From Jannaschia aquimarina (GTDB lineage Bacteria > Pseudomonadota > Alphaproteobacteria > Rhodobacterales > Rhodobacteraceae), in NCBI RefSeq assembly GCF_000877395.1, contig NZ_JYFE01000025.1:1-64000 (forward strand): a stretch of 64,000 nucleotides of DNA, in the 5' to 3' direction. Position numbers and translations under genes: made by a program. Each line of letters opens with the position of its first letter. Positions within the stretch are counted from its first letter, which is position 1. The notes below the pieces were generated by a model. That model searched no databases. It had not been told where the DNA came from and was given only the letters and a program-made list of their open reading frames with translations. Shown piece by piece: positions 41,298 to 50,356 of the stretch.

Positions 41298-43880
41298 TCA
41301 GGCGACAGCCAGCGCGCGTGCATGTGCAGGTTTGGGCAGCGTTCGTGCCGGTCGCAGACCGCATCCGCAGGCCAGATCGGGACGCAACGCGATGAGACGC
41401 GCGCGGTCGGCGGGATCGAGGCCCCGCAGCGCCTCGTCTCCGCCAAGGAAGCTCTCGCAGGGAACGTCCTCGGCCAGAATGACTTCGTGATCATCGAGCA
41501 TGAGATGGTGATACGTGATGCGCTCTGACGCGTCGGCGCGCAGGATGCGCTCTCCGTCGACGAGGACGTGCGCGGGGACCAGGACCTCAGGCTCTCCGAA
41601 GAGCAATTGCGCGCGCCAATCCGCGACCAGCAGGCGATGCATGGGAGAGACGCGCAGGTCGCGCCGGTTTCCCCAGATCCCGCCCGCGCGAATCGTGACC
41701 GGGGCCTGGGACGCGCGCGCTGCCACGTCGCGGCGCCCGGTCCAGCGGATCGGCCTCAACCCTGCGTCGCGCGTCAACACGAGATCGCCCTCGCGCAGGG
41801 TCTCGACCGCGCGCGGACCATGGGGCGTCGCGATGCGCGTTCCTGCCACGAAACAGATGATCGTCTCGATCTCGCTGAAGGTGACGATCGTCCCGTCCAG
41901 CAGTTCGGCCGTGCCGGAGAAGCCGCCCGCCGCGTCGTCCGTGTTGCTGTAGACGATCGAGCCCTGCAGAAGCTGGCCGTTGAAATCGAGCGTGTCGCCT
42001 GCGGTCTCGCCGGTTTCGCCGCCGACGATGGTGATCGGATCGCCATCCAAGGCGGCCGGGTCAAGGATGAAGAGGTCATCCCCCTCGCCCCCCGTTGCGG
42101 TATCGCCCCCTCCGACCGTCAGGCTGTCGTCGCCGTCCCCGCCGTCGAGCACGTCCGCCCCGGCACCGCCGTCCAGCGTGTCGCGACCCGTCCCGCCGCT
42201 CAGGACATCGTCCCCCGCACCGCCGGACAGGACATCGGAATTGTTGCCGCCATCAAGCGTATCGGCGCCGTCGCCACCCGACAGGGTATCGTCGCCGCCT
42301 CCGCCGAGGATCAGGTCGTCGCCCGTGCCGCCGCTCAGCGTATCGGTGCCGTTGCCGCCATCCAGCGTGTCATTTTCGGCACCGCCGTCGAGCTGGTCGG
42401 ACCCGATGCCGCCATCGAGACTGTCCGCGCCCTCGCCGCCCTCCAGCGTGTCGGAGCCGTTGCCGCCGATCAGGGTGTCATCGCCCTCGCCGCCCAGCAG
42501 GCTGTCGGAATTGCCGCCGCCATCGAGGCTATCGTTCCCGGCCCCGCCGGACAGGGTATCGTTGCCGCCTTCCCCGAAGGCGGTGTCGTCGCCCGTTCCG
42601 CCCTCGATCAGATCGCGCCCGCCGCCGCCGATGAGGCTGTCGTCGCCAGATCCGCCATCCAGCGTGTCGTTGCCCACACCCCCGTCGACGGTATCATCGT
42701 CGGACCCAGCAAAGACGCTGTCGTTTCCGGCCCCGGCTTCGATCGAGTCCGCATTGCCGCCGGTCTGGACGGTCGCGAAGTGGATATCCGAGACGTAGAC
42801 GGCCTGCTGGGTATTTCCGCCATTGTCGTAGATGAGCTCGATCCGCGCGACGGGTCCGTCGATCTGGACGAGGGCGGCCCCATCCGCCTGGAACCCCTCG
42901 TCGCTGTCGATGAGGGCCGTGACTGTATTGCCGGACACACTGTCATTGCCGAGCGCCGTGAGCGCGACCTCGACCGCGTTGCCCTCGGCATCGAAGGCGA
43001 GAACGGTGACGATGTCCTGGAAGTTGTTCGCGGCATCGACCACACCGTCGATATCCGTGATCAGGAAGCGGACGTCCTGCACCTCGCCCGTGACGTCCGC
43101 GCCCTGAGCCGCCGCGAAGTCGATCTGAAGCGTGCTGTCGGCCTGGTTTCCGTTCGCGAAGAGCCAGGCGGAGCTGTCGCTCGCGATATCGACATCGCCG
43201 GGAACGAAGATCGTCGTATCGGTGGCCGTGAAGGTCGTGCCTGCCGCAAGGCCCGTGGTGACGGTAACCTCGACGTCGCCCGAAACCTGGGTCTGGCTGC
43301 CGGACAGATCGGTGCCGGTCCCGTAATCCGACCACTGGAACGACCCCTCCTGGCGGCCTGTCCCCATCTGGTCGTTCCCGTCGACCACGTCGCCATTCGG
43401 ATCGCCGGTATAGTCCCGGTCGATAACGTCGTCGCCATTCGTTCCGGTGACGATGCCATCGTTGAACTCGGCATAGGCGAAGCCGAAGCCGTCATTGTCC
43501 GCAGGCAGGCCGTCGTAGCCGATCGTCTCGTAGGCGCGGCCTTCGACGAGGGGCGCCGACGTCAGCATGTAATCGTCGCCGACCGTGTCGACGCGGACCA
43601 CGCGGATCGTCTCTCCGGTGACGGTGTCGCGGACCAGCCATGCTTCCTCGGCGTCGATCAGGCCGGTCGTCGTGGTGCCGCCATCTACGATGGTCGCGGT
43701 CGCCGTCTCCGAGCGGTTGTCATCCGTAAGGAAGTCCGCTTCGGTCCCGATGCCGTTGTCCACCACCGTCGCCAGCACGTCCGCCACGGAGGGGCCGCCA
43801 TAGACGGCCTCGTCCCCGACACCTGTGCCGAAGATCAGACGCGGGTCGGCGCCATAGAAGCGGAGGTTGTAGGTGGGCAT
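41298..43880 (-). CDS. RTX calcium-binding protein with C-terminal Hint domain
   Basis: An 860-residue acidic protein without a classical signal peptide. The N-terminal 370 residues are beta-rich and unassigned. About residues 375-600 are hemolysin-type nonapeptide repeats (G-G-x-G-x-D-x-L/x), more than 20 copies such as [20 protein letters not shown], which bind calcium after secretion. From about residue 674 a Hint (hedgehog/intein) domain begins with [20 protein letters not shown], whose Cys could carry out self-processing, and includes [12 protein letters not shown]-Hint proteins are common in Roseobacters and are exported by type I secretion; no exporter is encoded here. Role at the surface or outside the cell is inferred. 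Confidence 0.88.
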   Translation of the reverse strand: MPTYNLRFYGADPRLIFGTGVGDEAVYGGPSVADVLATVVDNGIGTEADFLTDDNRSETATATIVDGGTTTTGLIDAEEAWLVRDTVTGETIRVVRVDTVGDDYMLTSAPLVEGRAYETIGYDGLPADNDGFGFAYAEFNDGIVTGTNGDDVIDRDYTGDPNGDVVDGNDQMGTGRQEGSFQWSDYGTGTDLSGSQTQVSGDVEVTVTTGLAAGTTFTATDTTIFVPGDVDIASDSSAWLFANGNQADSTLQIDFAAAQGADVTGEVQDVRFLITDIDGVVDAANNFQDIVTVLAFDAEGNAVEVALTALGNDSVSGNTVTALIDSDEGFQADGAALVQIDGPVARIELIYDNGGNTQQAVYVSDIHFATVQTGGNADSIEAGAGNDSVFAGSDDDTVDGGVGNDTLDGGSGDDSLIGGGGRDLIEGGTGDDTAFGEGGNDTLSGGAGNDSLDGGGNSDSLLGGEGDDTLIGGNGSDTLEGGEGADSLDGGIGSDQLDGGAENDTLDGGNGTDTLSGGTGDDLILGGGGDDTLSGGDGADTLDGGNNSDVLSGGAGDDVLSGGTGRDTLDGGAGADVLDGGDGDDSLTVGGGDTATGGEGDDLFILDPAALDGDPITIVGGETGETAGDTLDFNGQLLQGSIVYSNTDDAAGGFSGTAELLDGTIVTFSEIETIICFVAGTRIATPHGPRAVETLREGDLVLTRDAGLRPIRWTGRRDVAARASQAPVTIRAGGIWGNRRDLRVSPMHRLLVADWRAQLLFGEPEVLVPAHVLVDGERILRADASERITYHHLMLDDHEVILAEDVPCESFLGGDEALRGLDPADRARLIALRPDLACGCGLRPARTLPKPAHARALAVA

Positions 43881-44051
43881 CCAGGTCCGTTTCGCTACTC
43901 GTTAAATTATTCGGACACTCGACTCGTACTTTATCTTTCTGGTCGCAATTTGGCGTTGACAGGCCCCCGGAGTGGCAGCGGGACCGAAAGGAATCACCTT
44001 TCGCGCCCCGATTGCCCTGCCTATAAGCCGCGCGACTTCAGGAGGTACGGC

Positions 44052-44639
44052 ATGCGCAAGGCGCGGATCGAAAGGCGGACGGCCGAGACGGAGATCGTGG
44101 TCGAGATCGACCTCGACGGCACCGGGGCCTACGATTGCAACACGGGCGTGGGCTTCTTCGACCACATGCTCGACCAACTCGCGCGCCATGCCCTGATCGA
44201 CCTGACCGTCTCGACCAAGGGCGATTTGCATATCGACGATCACCACAGCGTCGAGGATACGGGCATCGCCATCGGCCAGGCCCTTGCGGTGGCGATGGGC
44301 AACAAGCGTGGCATCCGCCGCTACGGCGAATGCCCCCTGCCGATGGATGATACCTTGGTCCGCGCCGCACTCGACCTGTCAGGGCGGCCGTGGCTGGGCT
44401 GGGGTGTGGAGATGACGTCCGCGAAGATCGGCACCTTCGACACCGAACTGGTGCGGGAATTCTTCCAGGCGCTATCGACCCATGGGGGGATCACGCTGCA
44501 TGTGGATCTGATCCGCGGCATAAACAGCCACCACATCGCCGAGGCCAGCTTCAAGGCGGTCGCGCGTTCCCTGCGCGACGCGCTGGACGTTGACCCGCGC
44601 AAATCCGACGCCATCCCCTCGACCAAGGGGACGTTGTGA
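44052..44639 (+). CDS. hisB: imidazoleglycerol-phosphate dehydratase
   Basis: A 195-residue HisB (dehydratase only, without the phosphatase domain found in enteric bacteria), acting at the sixth step of histidine synthesis. Metal-binding His clusters are visible: [14 protein letters not shown] near residue 34, [17 protein letters not shown] near 60, and [18 protein letters not shown] near 157. GGAGGT precedes the ATG at 44052. Its stop overlaps the hisH start (GTGA). A very long frame upstream is antisense to the RTX gene and not part of HisB. Confidence 0.97.
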   Translation: MRKARIERRTAETEIVVEIDLDGTGAYDCNTGVGFFDHMLDQLARHALIDLTVSTKGDLHIDDHHSVEDTGIAIGQALAVAMGNKRGIRRYGECPLPMDDTLVRAALDLSGRPWLGWGVEMTSAKIGTFDTELVREFFQALSTHGGITLHVDLIRGINSHHIAEASFKAVARSLRDALDVDPRKSDAIPSTKGTL

Positions 44640-45268
44640 GTTGCATCCTGGTCGATATCGGCCACGGCAACCTGCATTCGGCTCAGAAGGCGTTCGAACG
44701 GATGGCGGCCGAAGGATCCGGCGCCCGGATCGCCGTCACGTCCGATCCGGACGCGGTGGCACAGGCGGATCGCATCGTGTTGCCCGGAGATGGTGCCTTT
44801 CCTGCATGCCGACGGGGTTTGGCCGGCGTGGACGGGCTGGAAGAAGCCTTGCGCGACGCGGTGGAGAGCCGGGGCGTGCCGTTTCTGGGGATCTGCGTGG
44901 GCATGCAGCTTCTGGCGACGGCGGGATTTGAGTTCGAGGAGACGCCCGGTCTGGGCTGGATCGCGGGCACGGTCGACCGAATTCCCGCTCCGGGCCTGAA
45001 GGTGCCGCATATGGGTTGGAATGATCTGGTGATCGAACAGCCACACCCCCTGCTCGACGGACTGAGCTCCGGCGATCATGCCTATTTCGTGCATTCCTAT
45101 GCGATGCAGGTGACCGACACCAAAGACCGGCTGGCCTACGCCTCCTATGGCGGGGACGTCACGGCGATCGTCGCGCGTGGCAATATCGCGGGGACCCAGT
45201 TCCACCCGGAAAAGAGCCAGCGCACGGGGCTGCGTCTGATCGCCAACTTCCTCGAATGGACGCCCTAG
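44636..45268 (+). CDS. hisH: imidazole glycerol phosphate synthase, glutaminase subunit
   Basis: A 210-residue class I glutamine amidotransferase that supplies ammonia to HisF. The nucleophile Cys is in [10 protein letters not shown] near residue 86, and the His-Glu pair in [10 protein letters not shown] near 186. The oxyanion strand is VLPGDGAF near 45. It starts with a GTG overlapping the hisB stop. It meets the convergent Gly/Ser-rich gene at its last four bases, so hisA, the usual next gene, is displaced by 1.36 kb. Confidence 0.96.
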   Translation: MSCILVDIGHGNLHSAQKAFERMAAEGSGARIAVTSDPDAVAQADRIVLPGDGAFPACRRGLAGVDGLEEALRDAVESRGVPFLGICVGMQLLATAGFEFEETPGLGWIAGTVDRIPAPGLKVPHMGWNDLVIEQPHPLLDGLSSGDHAYFVHSYAMQVTDTKDRLAYASYGGDVTAIVARGNIAGTQFHPEKSQRTGLRLIANFLEWTP

Positions 45269-45882
45269 CGGGAGCGTCCATTCGACCCGCCACCCCAACC
45301 GCCCTTTCCGTTGGGATTCTCGCCACCATTGCCGACGGCCTTGTCGTTGCCGGGATTGCCGACACCCCCCGACGGTCCGGTGGCGTTCGCGCGTCCGCCG
45401 TCATTCCCGCCGCCGTTGGTGTCGCCCTGGCCGTTGCTGCCACCGCCCCAGCCGTCCTGGCCGTTCGGGTTCTCTCCGCCATTGCCGACCGGCTTGTCGT
45501 TGCCGGGATTGCCCGCGTTCCCGCCCGATCCTCCGCCGGACGCGCCGCCGCTGCTGGCGCCTCCGCTGCTCGAGCCACCGCCCGACGACGCACCGCCCGA
45601 CGACGCACCGCCGGAAGATGCACCGCCGCCACCAGAGCTCGCCCCTCCGGAACTGCCCCCGCTGCTTGCGCCGCCATTCGTGGAATCGAACGTCGTCTCG
45701 ATTTCAATTGTTGTCAGCCTCTCCGCGAGAATCCCGCTCTGTGCGTCCAGCCCGGCCTTCACCAGGGCCGCGACCATGATGACGAGGCCGCAGATAAGCG
45801 CCGTGACGGCGACGTAGTCGACCGATACGGCACCCCGCTCATCTTTCAGGAAGTCAGTCAGTCTTTTTCTCGCCTTGAACAC
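45265..45882 (-). CDS. Flp-pilin-like protein with Gly/Ser-rich repetitive ectodomain
   Basis: A 205-residue protein. Residues 1-45 resemble a Flp prepilin: a charged start (MFKARKRLTDFLKDERG), then AVSVDYVAVTALICGLVIMV with an acidic residue after the Gly. About residues 68-120 are a Gly/Ser/Ala low-complexity tract (repeats of GGASSG). The end holds two near-identical repeats of about 30 residues, each with GNPGNDK-x-VGNGGENPNG and then GWGGGSNG. The stop overlaps hisH. The gene has its own upstream region (45883-46065) and is a likely insertion in the his cluster. It shares its N-terminal type with 40279-41016. No function is known. Confidence 0.72.
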   Translation of the reverse strand: MFKARKRLTDFLKDERGAVSVDYVAVTALICGLVIMVAALVKAGLDAQSGILAERLTTIEIETTFDSTNGGASSGGSSGGASSGGGGASSGGASSGGASSGGGSSSGGASSGGASGGGSGGNAGNPGNDKPVGNGGENPNGQDGWGGGSNGQGDTNGGGNDGGRANATGPSGGVGNPGNDKAVGNGGENPNGKGGWGGGSNGRSR

Positions 45883-46068
45883 GGATCAACTCGAACACCA
45901 GCTACAATCGCCGATCATCGGCGCAGACTCTTTGTCGCGGACCGCAGTGCCGTCCGCGTGATCGAATCGTGGCTTCGTTAAGGCTTGAGACGAATTCGTG
46001 TCGAACGAAGTTGGCCCGGGCGGCGGGTTGTTGCCGAGCAGGCCTGACCAAAAGTCGGGCCAACGAAA

Positions 46069-46092
46069 AACGGCCCGCCGAGGCGGGCCGTT
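46069..46092 (-). terminator. terminator after the DUF2147 gene
   Basis: AACGGCCCGC (46069-46078) and GCGGGCCGTT (46083-46092) form a 10-bp stem with loop CGAG. On the minus strand the stem is followed by TTTTTC. It lies 30 bases after the DUF2147 stop. Confidence 0.85.
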
Positions 46093-46121
46093 CAATCGGA
46101 TCGGTAAGGCGTGATCGCGGA

Positions 46122-46499
46122 TCAGTTGATGCGCGTCCAGGTCTGGCCACGACAGAAGACGGTGACGCACCCCTCTACCTTCAAGGAGTTACCGTTCATG
46201 GTCATCTTGGAGTTGTAGGTCTTGTCCTGATCCGGCGCCCAGATCTTGCCGCCGCGATACTGGCCGTTTCCCCGTGCCTGCATGTCCCAAATGATCTGGC
46301 GTCCGACGATCGAGGTGTTGGAATTGCCCTTCACCTCGGTGATCGTGCCACAGACCTTTCCGCCGCATCCCGCGATCCGGACGTGGACGTAGCCGCCGGT
46401 CTCACCCGGCTCGCTGCGCCATAGCCCCAAGACGGGGTCGGCCAGCGCGGCGGTTCCAAAGCCGAACGTGGCGGCGGCGATCAGGAAAAGTCTCTTCAT
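46122..46499 (-). CDS. DUF2147 domain periplasmic protein
   Basis: A 125-residue exported protein. A signal peptide (MKRLFLIAAATFGFGTAALA) is followed by DPVLGLWRSEPGETGGYVHV, typical of DUF2147, and by IWDMQARGNGQYRGGKIWAP and KVEGCVTVFCRGQTWTR. The paired cysteines (two near residues 44-49, two near 110-116) could form disulfides in the periplasm. Members are small beta-barrel proteins of unknown function, common in Rhodobacteraceae. Its own terminator follows. It lies between hisH and hisA in the opposite direction to both. Confidence 0.85.
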   Translation of the reverse strand: MKRLFLIAAATFGFGTAALADPVLGLWRSEPGETGGYVHVRIAGCGGKVCGTITEVKGNSNTSIVGRQIIWDMQARGNGQYRGGKIWAPDQDKTYNSKMTMNGNSLKVEGCVTVFCRGQTWTRIN

Positions 46500-46623
46500 G
46501 TCTTTGGTCCTCCCGCGGTGACAATCGCCAGCCCGATGCGCCCGGCGCAAGTGTGACGTACCGGCACGGGCTTTAATATCCCGTCAGGCTGCGGCACAGG
46601 AGGTCGAGATCCCGGAGGCGCGC

Positions 46624-47343
46624 ATGATCCTTTACCCTGCCATCGACCTGAAGGACGGCCAGGCCGTCCGTCTCCTGCGGGGAGAGATGGAGGCGGCCAC
46701 GGTCTTCAACGACGACCCGGCCGCCCAGGCCCGCAGCTTCGTTGAAGCAGGCTGCGAATGGTTGCATCTCGTCGACCTGAACGGCGCCTTTGCCGGTCGG
46801 CCCGTGAACGGCGAGGCGGTCGAAGCGATCCTGCAGGCCATCGACGTGCCCACGCAACTCGGGGGCGGCATCCGGGACATGGCGACGATCGAGGGCTGGC
46901 TCGGCCGCGGGCTGGGTCGGGTAATCCTGGGGACGGTGGCCGTCGAAGACCCGGATCTGGTTCGCGAGGCGGCGCGCACCTTTCCAGGCCAGGTGGCCGT
47001 CGGCATCGACGCACGCGGCGGAAAGGTCGCGACGCGCGGCTGGGCGGAAGAGACCGATGTCGAGGCCACCGATCTCGCGCGCCGCTTCGAAGATGCCGGC
47101 GTCGCAGCGCTGATCTATACCGATATTGACCGGGATGGCGCGATGGGCGGACCGAATGTCCCCGCCACGGAGGCGCTGGCGCGTGCCGTTTCGATCCCCG
47201 TGATCGCGTCGGGCGGTGTCTCGTCGCTGGACGATCTGCGGGCGCTCAAGGCGACCGGCGTCGTGGCGGGCGCCATATCCGGGCGCGCGCTCTATGATGG
47301 TGCGATCGACCTGGGCGCCGCGCTCGACGTCTGCCGCGGATGA
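46624..47343 (+). CDS. hisA: phosphoribosylformimino-5-aminoimidazole carboxamide ribotide isomerase
   Basis: A 239-residue TIM-barrel isomerase of histidine synthesis. The N-terminal catalytic Asp is in [20 protein letters not shown] (Asp 8), the second near residue 128 in [17 protein letters not shown]. Phosphate-binding loops are [14 protein letters not shown] and [17 protein letters not shown]. It is separated from hisB-hisH by two minus-strand genes, and its stop overlaps a small membrane-protein gene. Confidence 0.96.
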   Translation: MILYPAIDLKDGQAVRLLRGEMEAATVFNDDPAAQARSFVEAGCEWLHLVDLNGAFAGRPVNGEAVEAILQAIDVPTQLGGGIRDMATIEGWLGRGLGRVILGTVAVEDPDLVREAARTFPGQVAVGIDARGGKVATRGWAEETDVEATDLARRFEDAGVAALIYTDIDRDGAMGGPNVPATEALARAVSIPVIASGGVSSLDDLRALKATGVVAGAISGRALYDGAIDLGAALDVCRG

Positions 47344-47618
47344 ACCCCGCCGCCCGGATGGCATTGGCAGTCGTTCTTGCGGGCGCGGTCTATGTCGCAG
47401 CCCGGTTCGGGATGGCGGCCTTTCTCGACGCGCAAGCCTGTGCGGTGGGCTGGCTCCCCGGTTGGTGGCCCTCTTGGGCGGCATTCTGTGCCGATGACGG
47501 AGGGGTGCAGACGGCGCGGGCCTTGCAGGTCGCGGATTGGCACCGCGCCCTGCCGCTGGTCCTGGCGGCCGCCACCTTCCTCGCGGTGGCCTATCCGTGG
47601 CGGGCGAAGCGCCGCTAG
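47340..47618 (+). CDS. small two-helix membrane protein
   Basis: A 92-residue protein with two hydrophobic segments, [20 protein letters not shown] near the N-terminus and [17 protein letters not shown] near the end. The loop between them is Trp-rich ([12 protein letters not shown]) and holds two cysteines. The start overlaps the hisA stop (ATGA), so it is translated with hisA. I do not recognise the family, and nothing suggests a role in histidine synthesis. Confidence 0.6.
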   Translation: MNPAARMALAVVLAGAVYVAARFGMAAFLDAQACAVGWLPGWWPSWAAFCADDGGVQTARALQVADWHRALPLVLAAATFLAVAYPWRAKRR

Positions 47619-47671
47619 GGTCGCCAGGACGGGGAACGCCGCAAGGCACCGGTTACATGCCCGTCCGACTG

Positions 47672-48112
47672 CTAGTCGGATGCGACGGCCGCATCGGTGA
47701 GGGTCGAGAGCGCACCATCGATCCGGATTGCAGCCTCCGAAGACAGATCCACATCCAGCCCGGCGAAGAGGCTTTCCGCGCTCTGATAAGTGACGGCCGC
47801 CGCGTCCCCGTCCGCATGGACCAGCACGCGCAGCGGAAGGACCGCACCGGCGCGAAGGTCCTGCTGCATGACCGGAGTACCGGCGCGCGGATTTCCGAAG
47901 ATCACCAGTTCAGCCTCCGCAAGCTCCATGTCCACTCCGGCAGCGGCCTGAGAATGCAGCACACGGGCCACGATCGTGGCGCCCGCCCCCTCGGCCGCGG
48001 CGACGAGGCGGTCGGCCGTCTCGCCGACGGAATGCGGCGACGGCTTGGTGACGATCTCCGCCATGGCGGGCGCGCCCGCAAGGATGAGGGCGAGGGTAAG
48101 CGATCTGATCAT
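47672..48112 (-). CDS. DUF302 domain periplasmic protein
   Basis: A 146-residue protein with a signal peptide (MIRSLTLALILAGAPAMA) and a DUF302 domain: ETADRLVAAAEGAGATIVAR, then ELVIFGNPRAGTPVMQQDLR near residue 72 and LPLRVLVHADGDAAAVTYQS. DUF302 folds are small alpha/beta domains of unknown function, often found in exported proteins. The start at 48112 (MIRS) removes a 22-residue non-signal extension. It stands alone between hisA and the glycan operon and points in the same direction as the operon. Confidence 0.85.
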   Translation of the reverse strand: MIRSLTLALILAGAPAMAEIVTKPSPHSVGETADRLVAAAEGAGATIVARVLHSQAAAGVDMELAEAELVIFGNPRAGTPVMQQDLRAGAVLPLRVLVHADGDAAAVTYQSAESLFAGLDVDLSSEAAIRIDGALSTLTDAAVASD

Positions 48113-48235
48113 GCCGAAGCTCCTTCGTGATCGGGATGTGACAGCACCCTGCACGATCTTGCGCGCCGTCCCGATCACATCGCGGTGACGGAAGCGCGAT
48201 GCGCGGTTCGCTGCAATGCGCGAGAGATCTGCCGG

Positions 48236-50356
48236 TCAGGCTGATCGCGCGGAAGCTGCGGACAGCGATTGGGCGGTCGGGGCCAGATGGTGCAACAGCC
48301 GTGGAAACGCTTCTGTCCGCCCAGGGATCCGCAAGCAGATGGCGAGGTGTCTGGCAAGCGAGATCCGATGCATCAGGTCGATATCGTCCCCCGATGCAGG
48401 GCCACCGGCATCCGCATACCCCTCTCGAAACGCATGGATCTGGGGCCGAAGCGTCGTCGGATCGCCATCTCGGCGCAGGGCCAGCTCCTCCAGATGCGCC
48501 GTGAAGTTTCCGGGATCGATCGCCGGGTGTCCCCGCGCCATCAGGTCCAGATCGACCAGCCACATGCGCTCGCCGTCGATGAGGATCTGATCGAAATAGA
48601 AGTCCCGGTGCAGCGGCACCGGCCGCGCATCCGACAGACGGTCGAGTTCGCGCCTGAGTTCTGAAGCGAGCTTGTCGATGCGATCCTTGTGTTTCGGTTC
48701 GCGCTCTGCCGCCTGACGGAGAGCCCGGGAAAGGACGGCCCACTCGTCGGCCAGGCCCCAGTCTTGCGGTAGCGAAACGTCCAGACGATGCAGTGCGGCG
48801 AGGGCGCGCCCTGCACGTTCGAACGGCGCGGCATCCCGGCCCGGCCGGGCATGATCCGCCAGTGGCTCTCCCGCAACGGCCTCCATCAGGAAGGCGTCCA
48901 ACCGGTCCGGGCCGGGCCACGCACGGGGGATGGCGAAGGGGGCCGCCCTTCCGTCGAAGCCCGCCTCTCTGAGCGTATGATGCAGCGCCGGTGTCGCGCG
49001 GTCGGGCCCCTTGGCCCGGAGTTTGATCAACCGATCCCCTGCGGCGCAGGGCAAGCGCACAATCGCGCGGCGTCCCGGCTTGTGGCGCAGCAATTCCGGT
49101 GAGCCCGTCAACTCCACCCCGGTCGCCGCGACGACGGAGGCCATGGCCCTGCGGTCGAGGCATTCCGCCAGCGTCGGCATCGCCGCATCGATCGGCTCCG
49201 TAGTGCGGGGCACCACATCGGCGACGCGCCGCAGAAGCGCCGCCGTCATCTCGTCCCAGTCGCGCAGTTGGCGGCGGAACGGCTCTGTCACCAGCCGGAG
49301 TAGATGCGCGGCGTGCTGCGAGGCGATCCAGGCCATCGCGGCGGCGTCCGGACCATATCCGGACAAAAAGGACGCCGCCGCCTGCCGCGCCTCCGCGGCC
49401 GATCGGGTGCCGTCCAGCACGTCCATGTCCAGCCGGGCCAGATAGCTGCCCAGATCGACGAGTTGATCGCCCCGGCCTGCCCTGTCCCAATCGACGATCC
49501 GTGCGCCGTCCGCCGCGACGAGGACTTGATCGGCACTGAAATCGCCGTGGACCGATCCGAAGCGTCCGGGGGAGGCCAAGAGGCTGCGCAGGACGGCGTC
49601 GCAGGCGGATGCCAGCCGGTCCTCCAATTCTGGCAATAGATTGGCGGCGTACGCGCAGATCCGGCGCAGGGTTTCGGCACTTTCACCCGGAGCCTCGTCA
49701 AAGCCCCCCGGAGATGGCGCGGCGTGGAGGCGGACCAAGGCCTCTCCCGCTGCGCGATGCCCGGCCAGATCGACCGGCGCCCCGTCGAGCCAACCACATG
49801 CAATTGCGCACAACGAAGCGTCCGCCCCCAGAAGCGGGGCGTGGCCCAGCAGATCGCTGCGTACTGCCCCCGCCTGCGCGCGTGCGAACCCGGAGGGCGT
49901 GTGCAGCTTGACGAGCGCCGCCTGGCCGAATGTCGTGACGCGCGCGACCAGGCGCCGCCCGGCCTTGTATCGCAGGATCTCGATCCGACCTCTGGCGAGC
50001 GGATGATCCCCGAACAGCGGGCGCAGGATGCGGTGCGGTTTGCCGAAGAAGTGCCGTGCGCCGGGGAGCGCCTGATCCTTCGCGGGGTTTTTGCGATGGA
50101 TCGCCAGCCCGGACAGGTCGCCTGAGCTTTGCTTCCGGGCAAAGCGCTTGCGCGGCACGGCCTTGAGAACCTCGATACTGTGGTCCGCCTTCCGGACCGC
50201 GACGCGGCAACTGGTACCGGGTTTGTAGCGCAGGTACAGGCGCTCGATCCTGGACGTTCCCAGCGCCTCGGCCAGCGCCACATCGTCCAGCAAAAGCGCG
50301 AGGCCAGGCAGCGCCGAGTCACGGCGGATCAATTGCTCATTCGGCGGCGATATCAC
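48236..50356 (-). CDS. double aminoglycoside-phosphotransferase-fold protein
   Basis: A protein of about 706 residues with two APH/choline-kinase-like domains in tandem. The first has the catalytic loop VHGDFSADQVLV and the metal-binding IVDWDRAG near residues 270-290. The second has LHRDFYFDQILI and LVDLDLMARG near 590-610, so both keep the Asp residues expected for phosphotransfer. The start is uncertain; a GTG at 50356, overlapping the ABC transporter stop by 20 bases, is the most likely. It is the last gene of an operon with three glycosyltransferases and an ABC exporter, so it may phosphorylate a sugar or sugar alcohol of a glycan. Antibiotic resistance is unlikely from context. Confidence 0.75.
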   Translation of the reverse strand: MISPPNEQLIRRDSALPGLALLLDDVALAEALGTSRIERLYLRYKPGTSCRVAVRKADHSIEVLKAVPRKRFARKQSSGDLSGLAIHRKNPAKDQALPGARHFFGKPHRILRPLFGDHPLARGRIEILRYKAGRRLVARVTTFGQAALVKLHTPSGFARAQAGAVRSDLLGHAPLLGADASLCAIACGWLDGAPVDLAGHRAAGEALVRLHAAPSPGGFDEAPGESAETLRRICAYAANLLPELEDRLASACDAVLRSLLASPGRFGSVHGDFSADQVLVAADGARIVDWDRAGRGDQLVDLGSYLARLDMDVLDGTRSAAEARQAAASFLSGYGPDAAAMAWIASQHAAHLLRLVTEPFRRQLRDWDEMTAALLRRVADVVPRTTEPIDAAMPTLAECLDRRAMASVVAATGVELTGSPELLRHKPGRRAIVRLPCAAGDRLIKLRAKGPDRATPALHHTLREAGFDGRAAPFAIPRAWPGPDRLDAFLMEAVAGEPLADHARPGRDAAPFERAGRALAALHRLDVSLPQDWGLADEWAVLSRALRQAAEREPKHKDRIDKLASELRRELDRLSDARPVPLHRDFYFDQILIDGERMWLVDLDLMARGHPAIDPGNFTAHLEELALRRDGDPTTLRPQIHAFREGYADAGGPASGDDIDLMHRISLARHLAICLRIPGRTEAFPRLLHHLAPTAQSLSAASARSA

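Noticed and set aside
42080-42765. Regularly spaced DNA repeats resembling a CRISPR or satellite array
   Set aside because: The period is 27 bases, or multiples of it, and encodes RTX nonapeptides on the minus strand; there are no spacers or cas genes.
41568-44051. A long open frame that would extend HisB by more than 800 residues
   Set aside because: The extension is the antisense of the RTX repeat region; HisB has its own GGAGGT site and standard N-terminus at 44052.
48236-50356. Antibiotic resistance by aminoglycoside phosphotransferase
   Set aside because: The fold is APH-like, but the operon context is glycan synthesis and export and the protein has two domains; sugar or alcohol phosphorylation is more likely.
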